Positions 10,756-22,554 of a DNA stretch of 64,000 nt are shown piece after piece. The stretch is taken from the NCBI GenBank assembly GCA_033060915.1, contig CM065397.1:27823501-27887500 (forward strand). The letters run 5' to 3'. Position numbers and translations under genes: made by a program. The DNA comes from Euryodendron excelsum. Taxonomy: Eukaryota; Streptophyta; Magnoliopsida; Ericales; Pentaphylacaceae. The notes under the pieces were generated by a model. It had not been told where the DNA came from, did not search any database, and saw nothing but the letters and a program-made list of their open reading frames with translations. Within the stretch, counting starts at the first letter, position 1. Every line of letters starts with the position of its first letter.

Positions 10756-11786
10756 TCCGAGTAGCGAAACTACTCACAAAACCGGTAGAGTAGCGGAAAT
10801 ACTCACAAATAGGTCGATATAGGGAATTGGCAACAAACCCCTATGTCACGATGACCGCCGTTAGAGTGGCGGAAACACTCAAAACCCAGGTCAACACCAG
10901 TGTTTGTTAACCCACTTTGGTGAAAATGGCCAAACTGTCCCTTGGACCTTTTCCGAGACTTTCCAATCAAGATGACCATTTTGCTCCTAAGCATCCAAAT
11001 GCCCCGGGAACCACACCGGCTCTGGGTATCAAACCGGTAATGTCCCGAGAATACTTTTTATAGTATTCTCAACCTTCTTTTACCTTTCCGGTTCATTCCG
11101 AGTCAGTTCCGGCCAACCTGGTACAAAATGACCGTTTTGCCCCTAGAGGGCCGGTCTCCTTCTTCAACCACACCGGCTCTGGGTATCAAACCGGTAACCT
11201 CCTGAGACTACTTTTTATAGTGTTCTCAACCTTCTTTTACCTTTCCGGATCATTTCGAGTCAGTTCCGGCAAACCCGTTACAAAATGACCGTTTTGCCCC
11301 TGGTGGGCCGGTCTCCTTTTCCGACCACGCCGGCTCTGGGAATCAAACCGGCAACCTCTGGAAACATTCTAAATAATGTTTCCAGATCCCAAGTCTTCTT
11401 CCGGGACAGTCCGGGTTCACCCCGGTAGCTTCCTAGTCCGATTGACCGTTTTGCCCCTAAAGGCCCGGTCAACCTTTCCGACACATTTTGTCCTCACTTT
11501 TTAAGTCAAATATCTCTAGGACACTATTTTAAGTGTTCCTGCTCCTTTCCGGCCTTCTGGGTAATTTCGGGCTCCTCCAAATCATTCTCGGACTTTCCGG
11601 AGTCACTCCTAGTGAAGCCAGGCTAAAAATTGCATGGTAGTCACTAGTACAGGCGCCCAAATCTAGTCAAAGATACGCTGCTTGCCGACCTTAATAGTTT
11701 CCTAATTCGCTAGCACCACTCCTAGTGGCACCAGAAGGAATTTTGGCTTGGCGCCACTGCAACAGGCGCCAATGTATTCCTCCCTC

Positions 11787-11794
11787 TATAAATA
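11787..11794 (+). promoter_or_regulatory. TATA box of the solo LTR
   Basis: TATAAATA is followed by CAGAGCCTC and preceded by GGCGCC motifs at 11,750-11,770. It lies about 2.0 kb from the LTR start, leaving R plus U5 of about 3.3 kb. Confidence 0.68.
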
Positions 11795-12639
11795 CAGAGC
11801 CTCATTCAACGTGAAAAGGATCCGCAAATTCAACCTAAAAATCATATAATTCGATATACAGAGCTCGAGCACCTCCAAAAACCTAGCCTCCTTAGGTTTC
11901 CCAAACCCTAGCCTCCTATACACTCATACACACCCCCATACGCTGATACACTAGCCTTCAACCATCCTTTGAAGACTTGAAGAGCTGCAATCCAAAGCTT
12001 AAAGACAACTCTTGAAGACTGAAGGTGAAGATCAAGACAAAGACCAAAGATCGAAGACCCAAGACAGCACGGCGCGCAAAATAAACAAGATACAAGGTAG
12101 GCTCCCTATTTAAAATTTCCGCACTTCCCCCCTCTCTCTTCTCTCTCTTAACCCACTTGAGTTTTCTCTATTTTAATCCCCCATCTCTTTCCCCCCCCTT
12201 TCTTTGCATGCTTGAAACAAGGGGATTCCTGGTCCATGTGTAGGATAGGGCTATTGGAGAGTCACCGTGTCGGGGGCTTTCTTCTAGTCTAACCAGAGAC
12301 CACGTGGGTCCGGCTCCCTTGATTATGTGGTGAAACCTTAACCTTGTATGTTCACGACCCCAAAATTGCATTGTGCATATAATGATCTTGCATTTTCCAA
12401 AATTCATTTTCAAACTCGTTTTCAAAATCGTTTTCAAACTTGTTTTCAAAATTGCATCAAAATCTCTTTTTCAAAACATGTTTTCAAAATCATAATCTTA
12501 GGGTGATTCTAGCTTTTCCATGGCTAGGATTGCTTTAGGAAAGTATTACATTTAAAGTGACCAATACGGTCCATATTTTCAAATCTTGTTGTTTTCAAAA
12601 CCACTTTCCTAAAGTGGTTCTAGCCCTCTTATGGTTAGA

Positions 12640-14550
12640 ATCGCTTTAGGAAAGTGAGATATTTTTACACCTTCTAAAAACTCTCTTTTCAAAAGTTTTT
12701 CTTCCTAAAAATTTCTTTTTCAACATACTTTCCTAAAACTCTCCTCTCCAAAGTTGTTTTCAAAAACTCCCTTCCAAAATATATTTTTCAAAACTCCCTT
12801 TTTCAACTCCTTTCCAAAATCCTCTCCCTAAAATCTACTTGCCAAAAACGTTCCCCAAAAATCTTTCCAAAATCCTCTCCCTAAAATCCACTTGCCAAAA
12901 ACGTTCCCCAAAAATCTTTCCAAACACTCTCTTCAACAATCTTCTACCAAAAATCCTCCTAGAAAAACTCTCTTCAAAAATCTTTCCAAAAACTTTCTTT
13001 CCAAAATCTTTCCTTTAGAAACTCCTCCCTAGGATTCCCTTCTAGAAAAACCTTCGTTTCCAAAAACGCACTTTCCAAAAACTCTTTCCTTAGAAGCCCA
13101 AGTCAAGCCCTAGAACTCACAATTAGGAAACCCTAATTTTCTTTTCAAAAACATGATTTTCAAACTTTGCCCCAAACCTAGGTTTCCAAAACCTCTTATT
13201 TTCACATTCAAACTATATATATTTCCAAAACCTCTTTTCTACGTTAAAATTCTACACTTCCAAATCTAGGGTTTCTAGAAGTTTTCTTTTCCAAATCCTT
13301 GTCAAATCAAATCTTCCCTTTAGAAAATCAAATCCAATCTCCCCGTTTAGGAAACTAGATCCTATCCTCCGTTTTTTGGAAACAAAATCAAACCCTTTCT
13401 TTTAGAAACCAAATCCAATCCTTCCTAATCCAAACCTTTCTTAATTCAACTCCTTCCTAATTTCCTACTTTCTTAAACCATAAGTTTCCTAGACCTAAAC
13501 TTTAAATCTTTCCTTAAATTTTAAAATCCAACTCTTTTCTAATTTAAATCCTTCCTAAATTTCCACTTTCCTAAACCTTAAGTTTCCAAAACTTGAACAT
13601 AAAAATTTTTCCTAAATTTTAAAACTCAACTTTCAAATCTTTCCTAATTCAACCCTTTCCTAATTCTACCTTCTTTTCAAATATTAACTTTTCAAACCTA
13701 AGTTTTCAAACCCAAACCTTTTTTAATTTCAAGATTTTCTAAAATTCAAAATCTAAAACTTTCTAAATCTTAAACTTTCTAAATTTCAAATCTTTCCGAA
13801 TTCAAAACTTTCTAAATTTAAAACTTTCTTAAGTTAAATCTTTCTAAACCTAAATCTTTCCAACTTCTAAAATTTCCAAAACTTCAAAATCTTTTCAAAT
13901 CTAAAACTTTCTAAACTCAAAACTTTCTTAATTTAAGACTTTCTTAAGTTGAAACTTTCTTAATTCAAAACTTTCCTAATTTGAAACTTTCCAAAAATGA
14001 AACTTTCCTAATTCGAAACTTTCCTAAATCGGACCTTTCTTAATTCGAACATCTCCTAAAATCTAACCTTTCCAAATCTTCCAAGCCAAGTCAAATATTT
14101 CCTAAGTCTCTTCTCTTTCCTAAGTCTAGGTTTTCTCAAACCTTCTCTTTTTCAAAACAAGTCCAAATCTATCTTTTCAAATCAAAGTCCAATCTTTTCC
14201 AAAATCTTAATTTCCAATCTCCTCTTCTAATCTCAAATCCAATCCAATTTTCAATTCAATCTCTTTCTTCAAATCAACTCTTCTATTTTCAATCGGACTC
14301 CGGTCCGAACTACGACTGACCTGATTCCCCCAAAGGGATACGTAGGCAACCTGCATAGGTGCGGTTACAATACTTTTCAAACTTTCAAATTCCACCCTCA
14401 TGGGTGCGGTCTCCACGTTTTTCAAATCTCAAATTCCAATCTACTTTCAAAATTCCAATTTTAAAATTTCTATTTTCAAATTTCTACTTTCAATTTTCAA
14501 ACTTTCCAATTTCAATTTTCAAATCAAGTCAATCTCTTTCTAAATCTATT
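12640..14550 (+). repeat. 1.9 kb G-poor, pyrimidine-rich stretch of the solo LTR
   Basis: CTTTCCTAA, CTTTCTAAA and TTTCCAAA phrases recur at roughly 10-20-base spacing with almost no G on the plus strand. The same stretch occurs at about 16,640-18,720 and 33,180-35,220 and, as purine-rich DNA, at about 40,550-42,530. It has no stable coding content and lies in the transcribed R/U5 part of the LTR. Confidence 0.85.
14300..14352 (+). promoter_or_regulatory. Conserved GATACGTAGGCA motif in LTR U5
   Basis: The phrase CTGATTCCCCCAAAGGGATA followed by CGTAGGCA can fold through CCC/GGG. Copies occur at about 34,950-34,980 in the 3' LTR of A and, on the minus strand, at about 40,743-40,775 in B. From general knowledge similar phrases recur in LTRs of many plant retrotransposons. 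I can only suggest a role in RNA processing or packaging. Confidence 0.5.
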
Positions 14551-15114
14551 TTTCAATTCTCTTTCCTTACACTTGCATACCATGCATCATGTTAGTTTTC
14601 AAACATTGTTTTTAAAGTGGATAGGATTGGACATGGGTTAATTAAAGACTCTCACAGGTGAATCTAGGGTAGATTGACATGTAGGTACCGAAAGGGCGGG
14701 GTAAGGTGATAGCTTAGTGCGTCTTCCCTACACGTAACCAACCTCCGAACCTAGGATCACTGTTTTCGAAAGACCAAAAGGAGTTATTTTTCAAAAAGGG
14801 CTAAATGTTTTCCAAAGGTTACCAAACAACCCGCTTTCCTAAAAAACCCTCTCTTGAGGAGATAATTTCAAAATCTTTTTTCAAAAACCCTAAGTGTAAT
14901 TTTCGGATTATGCTTAGTTTTTAGGTGACCGAACTCACCTTAATCAAGTTAGGTGGTGACTCCGAATCTTTTTCAAAGGCCCTTTATTCAATTCTATTTT
15001 CAATTCAAACCTAGTCGCACTCAGTCTTCTAGGAGGGTGAGTTCTAACGAGAGAGTACAGTGTTTTTCCCACTTGTGTGTGTATTCCTCGAGTGCGAAAA
15101 ATCTAGGCACGACA

Positions 15115-15119
15115 GGTAT
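15115..15119. repeat. Target duplication GGTAT, right of the solo LTR
   Basis: This is the exact partner of 9,785-9,789, immediately after the terminal GACA. Confidence 0.95.
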
Positions 15120-15680
15120 CAAACCGGTAACTTCCCGACAATGCTTTTTATAGTATTCTCAACCTTTCTTCATCCTTTCAGATCATTCCGAGTCAGTTCC
15201 GGTAAACCCGGTGCGAATGATCGTTTTGTCCCAGTGAGCCGGTCACCTTTTTCTGACCACACTGGCTCTGGGTATCAAACCAGCAACCTTTGGGAACATT
15301 CTGAATAATGTTTCCAAATCTCGAGTCTTCTTCCGAGACAGTTCGAGTCCATCCCGGTAGCTTTCTAGTCTGATTGACCGTTTTACCCCTAGCGGCTCGG
15401 TCAATCCTTCCGACGTATACTATCCTCATTTCTCAAGTCAAATACCTCTTGGACACTGTTTTAAGTATTTCTGCCCTTGTTCCAACCTTCCGGGTCATTC
15501 CCGGTCTCTCAAACTCCTTCCCAGATTTTTCGGAGTCACTCCTAGTGAAGCCAGGCTAAAAATTGCATGATAGTCACTAGTACAGGCACCCAAATCTAGT
15601 CAAAGATACGTTGCTTGCCGACCTTAATAATTTCCTAATTGGCTGGCGCCACTAGTAGTGGCACCAAGCCAATATTTGGC

Positions 15681-15705
15681 CTGGCGCCACTCCTAGTGGC
15701 GCCAG
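15681..15705 (+). promoter_or_regulatory. GGCGCC inverted repeat upstream of the LTR TATA box
   Basis: CTGGCGCCACT and AGTGGCGCCAG form a perfect dyad around CCT. Further half-sites lie at 15,642-15,665 and 15,719-15,742. The TATA box is about 50 bases downstream of the dyad. The 3' LTR (32,220-32,300), the solo LTR (11,710-11,770) and B (43,170-43,235; 1,285-1,385) carry the same cluster. Confidence 0.75.
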
Positions 15706-15757
15706 AAGCATATTTGGCCTGGCGCCACTGCAACAGGCACCAAGTCTATCCCATCTC

Positions 15758-15765
15758 TATAAATA
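15758..15765 (+). promoter_or_regulatory. TATA box of the 5' LTR of element A
   Basis: TATAAATA sits in the conserved context CTCTATAAATACAGAG. This would drive the genomic RNA of A. Confidence 0.7.
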
Positions 15766-15848
15766 CAGAGTCTCCTCCAGCGTAAAAGAGATCTGCAAAC
15801 TCAATCTAAAAATCCTAATTTTCGATACACAGAGCTCGAACACTCCCA

Positions 15849-15892
15849 AAACCCTAGCTTTTCTAGGTTTTCCAAACCCTAATTAAACCCTA
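15849..15892 (+). promoter_or_regulatory. Cluster of three AAACCCTA (telo-box) motifs after the LTR transcription start
   Basis: AAACCCTA occurs at 15,849, 15,874 and 15,885, about 90-130 bases after the TATA box. B has three on the minus strand at 43,023-43,073 and the left copy several at about 1,124-1,175; the solo LTR has one at 11,903. Telo-boxes are known promoter or leader elements of highly expressed plant genes; a role here is inference. Confidence 0.6.
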
Positions 15893-17792
15893 GCCTCCTA
15901 TACACTCCAATACACTCTCATACACTTATACACTAGCCTCCAACCCACCTTTGAAGCCTTGAAGGGCTGCAATCTGAAGGTTTGAAGATTGAAGACGAAC
16001 TCTTGAAGATTGAAGTGAAGACCGAAGAAAAAACAAGCAAAGTAAGGAGCGCAAAACTAAGCAAAATAAAGAAAATACAAGGTAGGCTTCTTATTTAAAT
16101 TTTTGCACTTCCCCCCTTTTTCTTCTCTCTCCTAACCCACTTGGGTTTTCTCTATTTTAATCCCCCATCTCTTTCCCCCCTTTCTTTGCATGCTTGAAAC
16201 AAGGAGATTCCTGGTCCATGTGTAGGATTGGACTATTGGAGGGTCACCGTATCGGGGGCTTTCTTTTAGTCTAACCGGAGACCACGTGGGTTCAGCCTCC
16301 TTGATTATGTGGTGAAGTCTTAACCTTGTATGTTCACGACCTCAAATTTGCATTATGCATATCATGATTCTTGCATTCTTCCAAAAGTCGTTTTCAAAAT
16401 CGTTTTCAAACTTGTTTTCAAAATTGCATCAAAATCTCCTTTTTCAAAACTTGTTTTCAAAATCACAATCCGAGGGTGATTCTAGCCTTTTCATGGCTAG
16501 GGTTGCTTTAGGAAAGTGTTACATTTATAGGGACCGATACGATCCATATTTTCAAAATCTTGTTGTTTTCAAAACCACTTTCTTAAAGTGGTTCTAACCT
16601 TCTTATGGTTAGAATCGCTTTAGGAAAGTGAGACGTTTTTATACTTTCCAAAAAGCTCTCTTTTCAAAAGTCTCTCTTTCTAAAACCCTCTTTTTCAATA
16701 TGATTTCTAAAAACTCTTCTTTCCAAAGTTGTTTTCAAAAACTTCCTGCAAAAATCTATTTTTCAAAACTTCTCTTTTTAAACCCCTTTCCAAAACGCTC
16801 TATTCAAAGTCCACTTTTCAAAAACATTCCCTAGGTCTCCTTCCTAGAAAAACTCTTTCCAAAAAATCTTTCCAAAAACTATTTCAAAGTTTTACTTTCC
16901 AAAAACCTCCTTCCTAAAATTCTTTTCAAAATACGCTTTCTAGAAAACTCCTCTTTAGAATCTTTCTCCAAAATCTTCGTTTCAAAAAACGCACTTTCCA
17001 AAAAAACTCTTGCCTTAGAGCCCAAGTCAAGCCCTAAAACCCACAATTAGGAAACCCTAATTTTCTTTCCAAAAATGTGATTTTCAACCTTGCCCCAAAC
17101 CTAGGTTTCCAAAACCTCCCTTTCTACATCAAAATCATAAGTTTCCAAAAAATCTATTTTCTACATCAAAACTATAGTCTTCCAAATCTAAGGTTTTTAA
17201 AACTTCCCTTCCCAAATCCATGCCAAATTCCATCTTCCCTTTAGGAAACCCAAACCCCATCTTCCCTTTAGGAAACCAAATCCAATCTCCCCGTTTGGGA
17301 AACTAGATCCAATCCTCTGTTTTTGGAAACAAAATAAACCTTCTCTTTTATAAACAATATCAAATCCTTTGTTTTAGGAAATATGAATCTTAAGCCTTCC
17401 TAATCCAAATCTTTCCTAATCCAAATCCTTCCTAATCTTCTACTTTTCTAAATCTTAAGTTTCCAAAACTTGAACATAACAATCTTTCCTAAATTTTAAA
17501 ACTCAAAATCTAAATCTTTACTAATTCAACTAATTCCCTACCTTCCTAAACCATAAGTTTCCTAAAACTTCCAAATATTTCCTTAAACATTAAGCTTCCA
17601 AATTTTTCCTAATTCAACCATTTTCTTAATTCTAGCCCCTTTCAAATCTTAACTTTCCAAATCTAAGTTTTTAAATCTCCCCTAAACTCAAACCTTTCCT
17701 AATTTCAAGATTTTCTAAAACTTTCTAAATCTTAAATTTTCTAAATTTCAAATCTTTCTAAATTCCAAAGTTTTCTAAATTCAAAACTTTCT

Positions 17793-17930
17793 TAAGTTAA
17801 ATCTTTCTAAACTTCCAAACTTTCTAAATTCTAAACTTTCCTAAATTTCAAATCTTTCCAATAAGTTAAATCTTTCTAAACTTCCAAACTTTCTAAATTC
17901 TAAACTTTCCTAAATTTCAAATCTTTCCAA
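17793..17930 (+). repeat. 69-base tandem duplication private to the 5' LTR of A
   Basis: Copies 17,793-17,861 and 17,862-17,930 are almost identical, and the 3' LTR has a single copy at about 34,332-34,400. The duplication therefore arose after A inserted. Confidence 0.85.
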
Positions 17931-19291
17931 ATATAAAACTTTCTAAACTCAAGACTTTCTTACTTTCAAACATTTCCTAATTCAAAGCATTTCTAAATTC
18001 AACACTTTCCTATTTCAAAACCTTTCTCAAAATAAAACATTCTTGATTCGAAACCTTACTTATTCCAAAACTTTCCTATGTTGAAATTTTCCCAAATCAA
18101 CATCTTTCCTAAATTGAAACTTTCCTAATTCGAAACCATTCCTAAATCCAAGCTTTCCTAATCTTCCAAGTCCAACATTTGAGTCAATTCTTTTCAAACA
18201 TCTTTCCAAGTCCAGTCCAATCTGTCTCTTCTCTTTCCTAAGTTTAGGTTTCCTAAACCTCAATCTTTCCAAAACAAGTCTAAATCTTTCTTCCAAATTC
18301 TAGCTTTCCAAATCCAAGTCCAATATTTACAAGTCCAAAATTTCAAATTCCAAATTCCAATCTCCTATTCTAAGTTTAAGTCAAATCCTTTTTCCAAGCA
18401 AAATCTCTTTCTTCCAATCCAATCTTCTATTTTCTATCGGACTCTTGTCCGAACTACGACTGACCTCATGGGTGCATAGGCAACCCTCATGGGTGCGGTC
18501 TCCACATTTTTCAAATCTCAAATTCCACAACATTTTTCAAGTTTCTATCACCATATTTTCCAATTCTCAAATTCTACAAAATCTTTTCAAATCTCCAATC
18601 TATTTTCTAACTTCCAATTCCAAATTCTATTTTCAAATCTCTATTTCTAATTTCTAAACTTTCCAATTTCAAATCTCTTTCAAATCAAATCAATTTCTTT
18701 TCAAATTTATTTCCAAATCTATTCTCCAACTCTCTTTTATCTTGCACTTGCATCTCATGCATCATGCCTTTTTAAGCATTCTTTTTCAAAGTGGGTAGGA
18801 TTGAACATATGTTGGTTGAAGACTCTCATAGGTGAATCTAGGGTGAATAGACATGTAGGTACCGAAAGGGCGGGGTAGGGTGATGGCTTAGTGTGTCTTC
18901 CCTATACGTAACCAACCTCCGAACTTAGATTACTGTTTTCGAAAGACCAAAACAGAGTTATTTTCAAAAAAAGGGCTTAAATGTTTTCCAAAGGTTGCCA
19001 AACAACCTATTTTTCTTAAAAACCCTCTCTTAAGGAGATATTTTCAAAATCGTTTTCCAAAACTCTAAGTGTAGTTTTCGGATTATTCTTGATTTTTAGG
19101 TGACCTAACTCACCTTAATCAAGTTAGTTGGCGACTCCAAACTTTTTTCAAAAGCCCTTTATTCAAATCAATTTTCAATTCAAACCTAGTCGCACTCATT
19201 CTTCTAGGAGGGTGAGTTCTAACGAGAGAGTACAGCATTTTTTCCGCTTGTGTGTGTATTCCTCAAGTGTGAAAAATTTGGGCGCGATAGC

Positions 19292-19309
19292 TGGCGACTC
19301 CGCTGGAGA
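19292..19309 (+). other. Primer binding site of element A
   Basis: TGGCGACTCCGCTGGAGA starts two bases after the LTR end. TGG fits the CCA end of a tRNA, and the sequence is of the kind reported for Ogre elements primed by tRNA-Arg; the exact tRNA cannot be confirmed here. B has the related TGGCGACTCTATTGG. Confidence 0.8.
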
Positions 19310-20742
19310 AACTTAGAGGGTTAGGCCGTAGTCATGTCTCTTTACCCTTCACCTATGTAGAATCTTTAATTAACTTGTTCAATCCTATTCACTTTAAATT
19401 TGCAAAACCAAATTTTCAAAGTTGTTTTCAAAAAAAACATGCATTTATTCATATTATCTTGTATTATGTTTGTCATCTACATACTAACTCTTGCATCTTT
19501 GTTTTGTAGGTGCGCTTTATGTTTAAACATTGTTAATTATTATGCATGAATGTGATGAACAGAATGGATGGGAGTTGTTGGGCTCTTTCCTCCACTTTTA
19601 AAAATCACACACACACACTGCATGTGCACTTGCATTCTGCATACTTGTATTATTATCCTAATGTGACCTTTCTAGTTAGAAAGGGGGAATGGTATATTAG
19701 TTGTGGGCAAGATGCTGTGTCAGTTTCTTGCCTACGGCCTCTTGATGGTTCCCCTGCTTGGATCACCAACCGATCATGGCACCACCTTAGGGAGTGGGCC
19801 TAGGTTTGAAGATCCAGGGACCGAGCCTTTTTAGCACGCATTAGTCAACCCTCAACCTTATACTCATATAGACACCATGCATAGCCGAGGCTCTGCCGGA
19901 TTTAAGACATGAGCACCGTTTTCAAAACCACGGAGGAAAGGGCGACTGCTCTTACTTTCATTTATACCTGTCTATTCCTACTGTTATACTGATTGTATTC
20001 ATACTGTTATAATATCTGTCTAACTACTCATGCATGCACGTTTATCTTGCTTTTTCATTTTCTCTCCTTATACTCTTTGCATATCTACGTTCATGCATTC
20101 AATATCCCATGTCAAGACAAGAGTTTCAAATAACTCAAGTCACTGCATTCTCATGTATATGATCAACCCATTGAGAGTGGCACCAAGGTCACTTTCCCTT
20201 GTATTAAACCTACCTAAACCCTAAGGGTTCTCACGTAACCCTAAGGACTCATAGCATGCATATCAATCCATTCCATAAGAGGGGCCCCAATCCTTCTATG
20301 CTCACAGAGATAGGATTGCCGAGAAGACAAGGGGTAACCGATCAACAAGGTCTCTCAGCGACCTCCTCGACATCAAATCCAATGAAGGCGAATCCGAAGA
20401 CTTAAGAGTAGTTTAGGTTTTCCCTTTGTAAAACTAGGTAGGTGGAAGTCCAAAGGAAAATGCTCCCTTCCCCCTGTTGTAATGTATTTTAATTCTTTTG
20501 TATCTTAAATCCAAAAATTTAATGTACTTATTTGCCTTTATGAATGAATACATGGATGGCTGAAGGTTCCTACTTGACGGTAAGGTATCTGCATACAGGG
20601 GCAAATCCCTTATCTCCAAAAGTGGGCCAATACATCATAATTAGTTTCCCTCCTAAAAAAGGTCACCCTAGGGCATGTATTGCATAGAACTCTCCAAGAA
20701 CCAAACTCTGATTTATAGTCGTTGTCTTTATTGTTATAGGCA
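19310..20742 (+). other. 5' leader of element A
   Basis: This 1.4 kb region aligns with B's leader (39,957 down to about 38,540), including a shared 64-codon frame at 20,030-20,224 (39,048-39,242 on the minus strand in B). It ends in a pyrimidine-rich acceptor-like TTATTGTTATAG just before the ATG at 20,743; B has TTTGTTGGTTTTAG at the same place. I infer that the leader may be spliced, but I could not identify the donor. Confidence 0.55.
20030..20224 (+). CDS. Leader reading frame of 64 codons shared with element B
   Basis: The peptide starts MHARL and ends NLPKP. The B copy starts and stops at the same codons and keeps the core SHVKTRV and NSSHCIL without a stop or gap. Function is unknown and no domain is recognisable. 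It might be an upstream frame affecting gag translation, or chance conservation of a leader. Confidence 0.3.
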   Translation: MHARLSCFFIFSPYTLCISTFMHSISHVKTRVSNNSSHCILMYMINPLRVAPRSLSLVLNLPKP

Positions 20743-22554
20743 ATGAATACTAGTCCAGCATCTTCCATAATAGTGAAGGCCATGGTTCACAAGCTTCAGG
20801 AGAACATACCGTTGGAAAGCAAGAATGTTGGCAGAAACACCCTACGCAGTCTAATCGCTACAATTATAGAGGAGTCCGACTACCAAGATCATTCCCTCCT
20901 AACCAAACAACCTTACTAACCCGACATGAACCTAGCCATAGAAACCTCACCGGACCCTTCCCATTATCACCTTATCCTTACTCCATTATTTGAATTTGAA
21001 CCTATGATCGCTATGGCTCGACCTGAACCTCAAACCAACATCTAAGGAGTCATACGACCTAAGCTACCCTTAGTCTTGCCAAAAAAGCCAATTGTGCCCA
21101 CCACCCTACCCGTCCTCACCAACCCTTCACCTGGGGTAATCCCTTTGCTCATAAATCCAAGGATAACTCTTCCCATTGCAACCCAACCGCCAATACCTAG
21201 TCTTCATAACGTCCCATGGAATTACCCACCTGATAGGGGCACTGGAGAGCCCGTAACAGAAATAGGGGGAATGTCTCGGTCAGGGCGCCTCTACACCTTT
21301 GCTGAAGTGGAAAGAAAACGGAAGGGGAAGGATAAAGAAGGAGAATGCTCCAATCAACCGATAGATCAAGAGATGTCAGAATTCACCAAAGCTCTAAGAA
21401 AGGTTGACTACGACATCATGGAACAACTTAGGAAAGCCCCAGCCCATATTTCGAGGTTGGGTTTGTTGCTCACTTCTAAAGTGCACCGAGATGCTCTAAT
21501 AAAAATTTCCAAGGATGCTCATGTGCCTGAGAGTTTCACACCAGATAACCTACATAACATAGTGAGCCTCATCATAGCCCCAAACATCATAACCTTCTCT
21601 GATGACAAGATTCCTGCTGATGGAACAAGCCATACCCGGGCTCTACATATCGCTGTAAGAATAAAAAGAAAAATGGTAGCCAAAGTATTGGTAGATAATG
21701 GGTCAGCTTTGAATGTGTGCCTGTATTCTACCCTGGAAAGGCTAGGAATGGACCAAACTTACTTGAAAAATAGTGGTATGATCATTCGTGCCTTTGACGG
21801 TTCTCGAAGGGAAGCTATAGGGAAAATTGAAATGCCTATTGAGATAGGACCAGTAACCTTCACAATTAAATTCCAAGTCTTGCACATTCCGGCTGTCTAC
21901 AATTTACTGTTAGGAAGGCTCTGGATTCATTCGGCAAGTACAGTTCCTTCTAGCCTTCACCAGAAAGTCAAGTTCATCATGGGCTCCAAGCTAATCTCTA
22001 TTTTCGCTGAAAAAGAGCTCGTTGTATACAAAGCTGATATAGTTGCATCTGACACTGAACTACCCTCTTGCTTTCAGTCATTCGAATATATCACTGTTGT
22101 GCACAAAGAAGATCAAGTAGAGCCGAAATATTCCAAGAACTCTCAGATGATAGTACGGTACTTTAAAGCAAATGGTTTTATTTCGGGCAAAGGCCTAGGG
22201 AGATGTTTACAAGGAAGACTTGAAGTCGTAGAAATACCGTCGGCTGAACCCACCTTTGGGTTGGGATATGAACCAACGAGAAAGGAGAAAATAGAAGCAG
22301 CGCGGAAGAAGAGGGCTGATAGGAAAGCTGTCGTGGAACTCTCGGATCAATTCAAGCAGTTGGACATGAGGAAAGGAATGTCTACATTAAATAGGAAGAA
22401 GAGAAAAGTCGAAGAAGAACCGCCCATCATGACAGCCAACATTGGAATAACTCAAGACGGATCCATTCAAGCGATGCTGCCAGGTGAAGATTTGCAGAAT
22501 TGGGCCAACAAAGACATCATCCGTGCTCGCAAGTTTCGGTATAAAGCTCACTAG
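20743..22554 (+). pseudogene. Linker, aspartic protease and G-patch frame of element A
   Basis: One frame of 604 codons runs from the ATG after the acceptor-like site, broken by TAA at 20,917 and 21,043. The N-terminal part is Pro-rich. The segment MSRSGRLYTF followed by HISRLGLLLTSKVHRDALIK (about 21,270-21,505) is the linker typical of Ogre gag-pol. The retropepsin core is VLVDNGSALNV with catalytic Asp near 21,698 and ends in NLLLGRLWIH. A G-patch-like segment GKGLGRCLQGRLEV (about 22,188-22,230) and GLGYEPT follow, then a basic tail. No capsid or CCHC-type knuckle precedes it, so the gag core is deleted. Downstream the frame closes before RT, where Ogre elements are known to have an intron. 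Confidence 0.85.

Larger units (their letters stand above)
9790..15114 (+). mobile_element. Solo Ogre LTR nested inside the 5' LTR of A
   Basis: A complete 5,325-base LTR from TGTAAGCACC to GGCACGACA has no internal region and is flanked by GGTAT on both sides. It was therefore left by recombination between the two LTRs of an element that inserted after A. It carries all regional landmarks: an 81-base repeat array (much expanded here), GGCGCC motifs, a TATA box at 11,787, an AAACCCTA motif and a pyrimidine-rich stretch. A 53-base tandem duplication sits at 12,811-12,916. Confidence 0.95.
8569..19289 (+). repeat. 5' LTR of element A (interrupted by a solo LTR)
   Basis: The LTR consists of 8,569-9,789 and 15,120-19,289; together about 5.39 kb against 5.36 kb for the 3' LTR. 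It begins TGTAAGCACC and ends GCGCGATA, where the 3' LTR has GCGCGACA, so the terminal CA has become TA. A 69-base tandem duplication (17,793-17,930) is private to this copy. It also lacks most of the GGATACGTAGGCA motif near 18,460 that the 3' LTR keeps. Confidence 0.93.

Noticed and set aside
15849..15892. Interstitial telomere repeats
   Set aside because: AAACCCTA motifs are spaced and embedded in an LTR leader, not a continuous TTTAGGG array.
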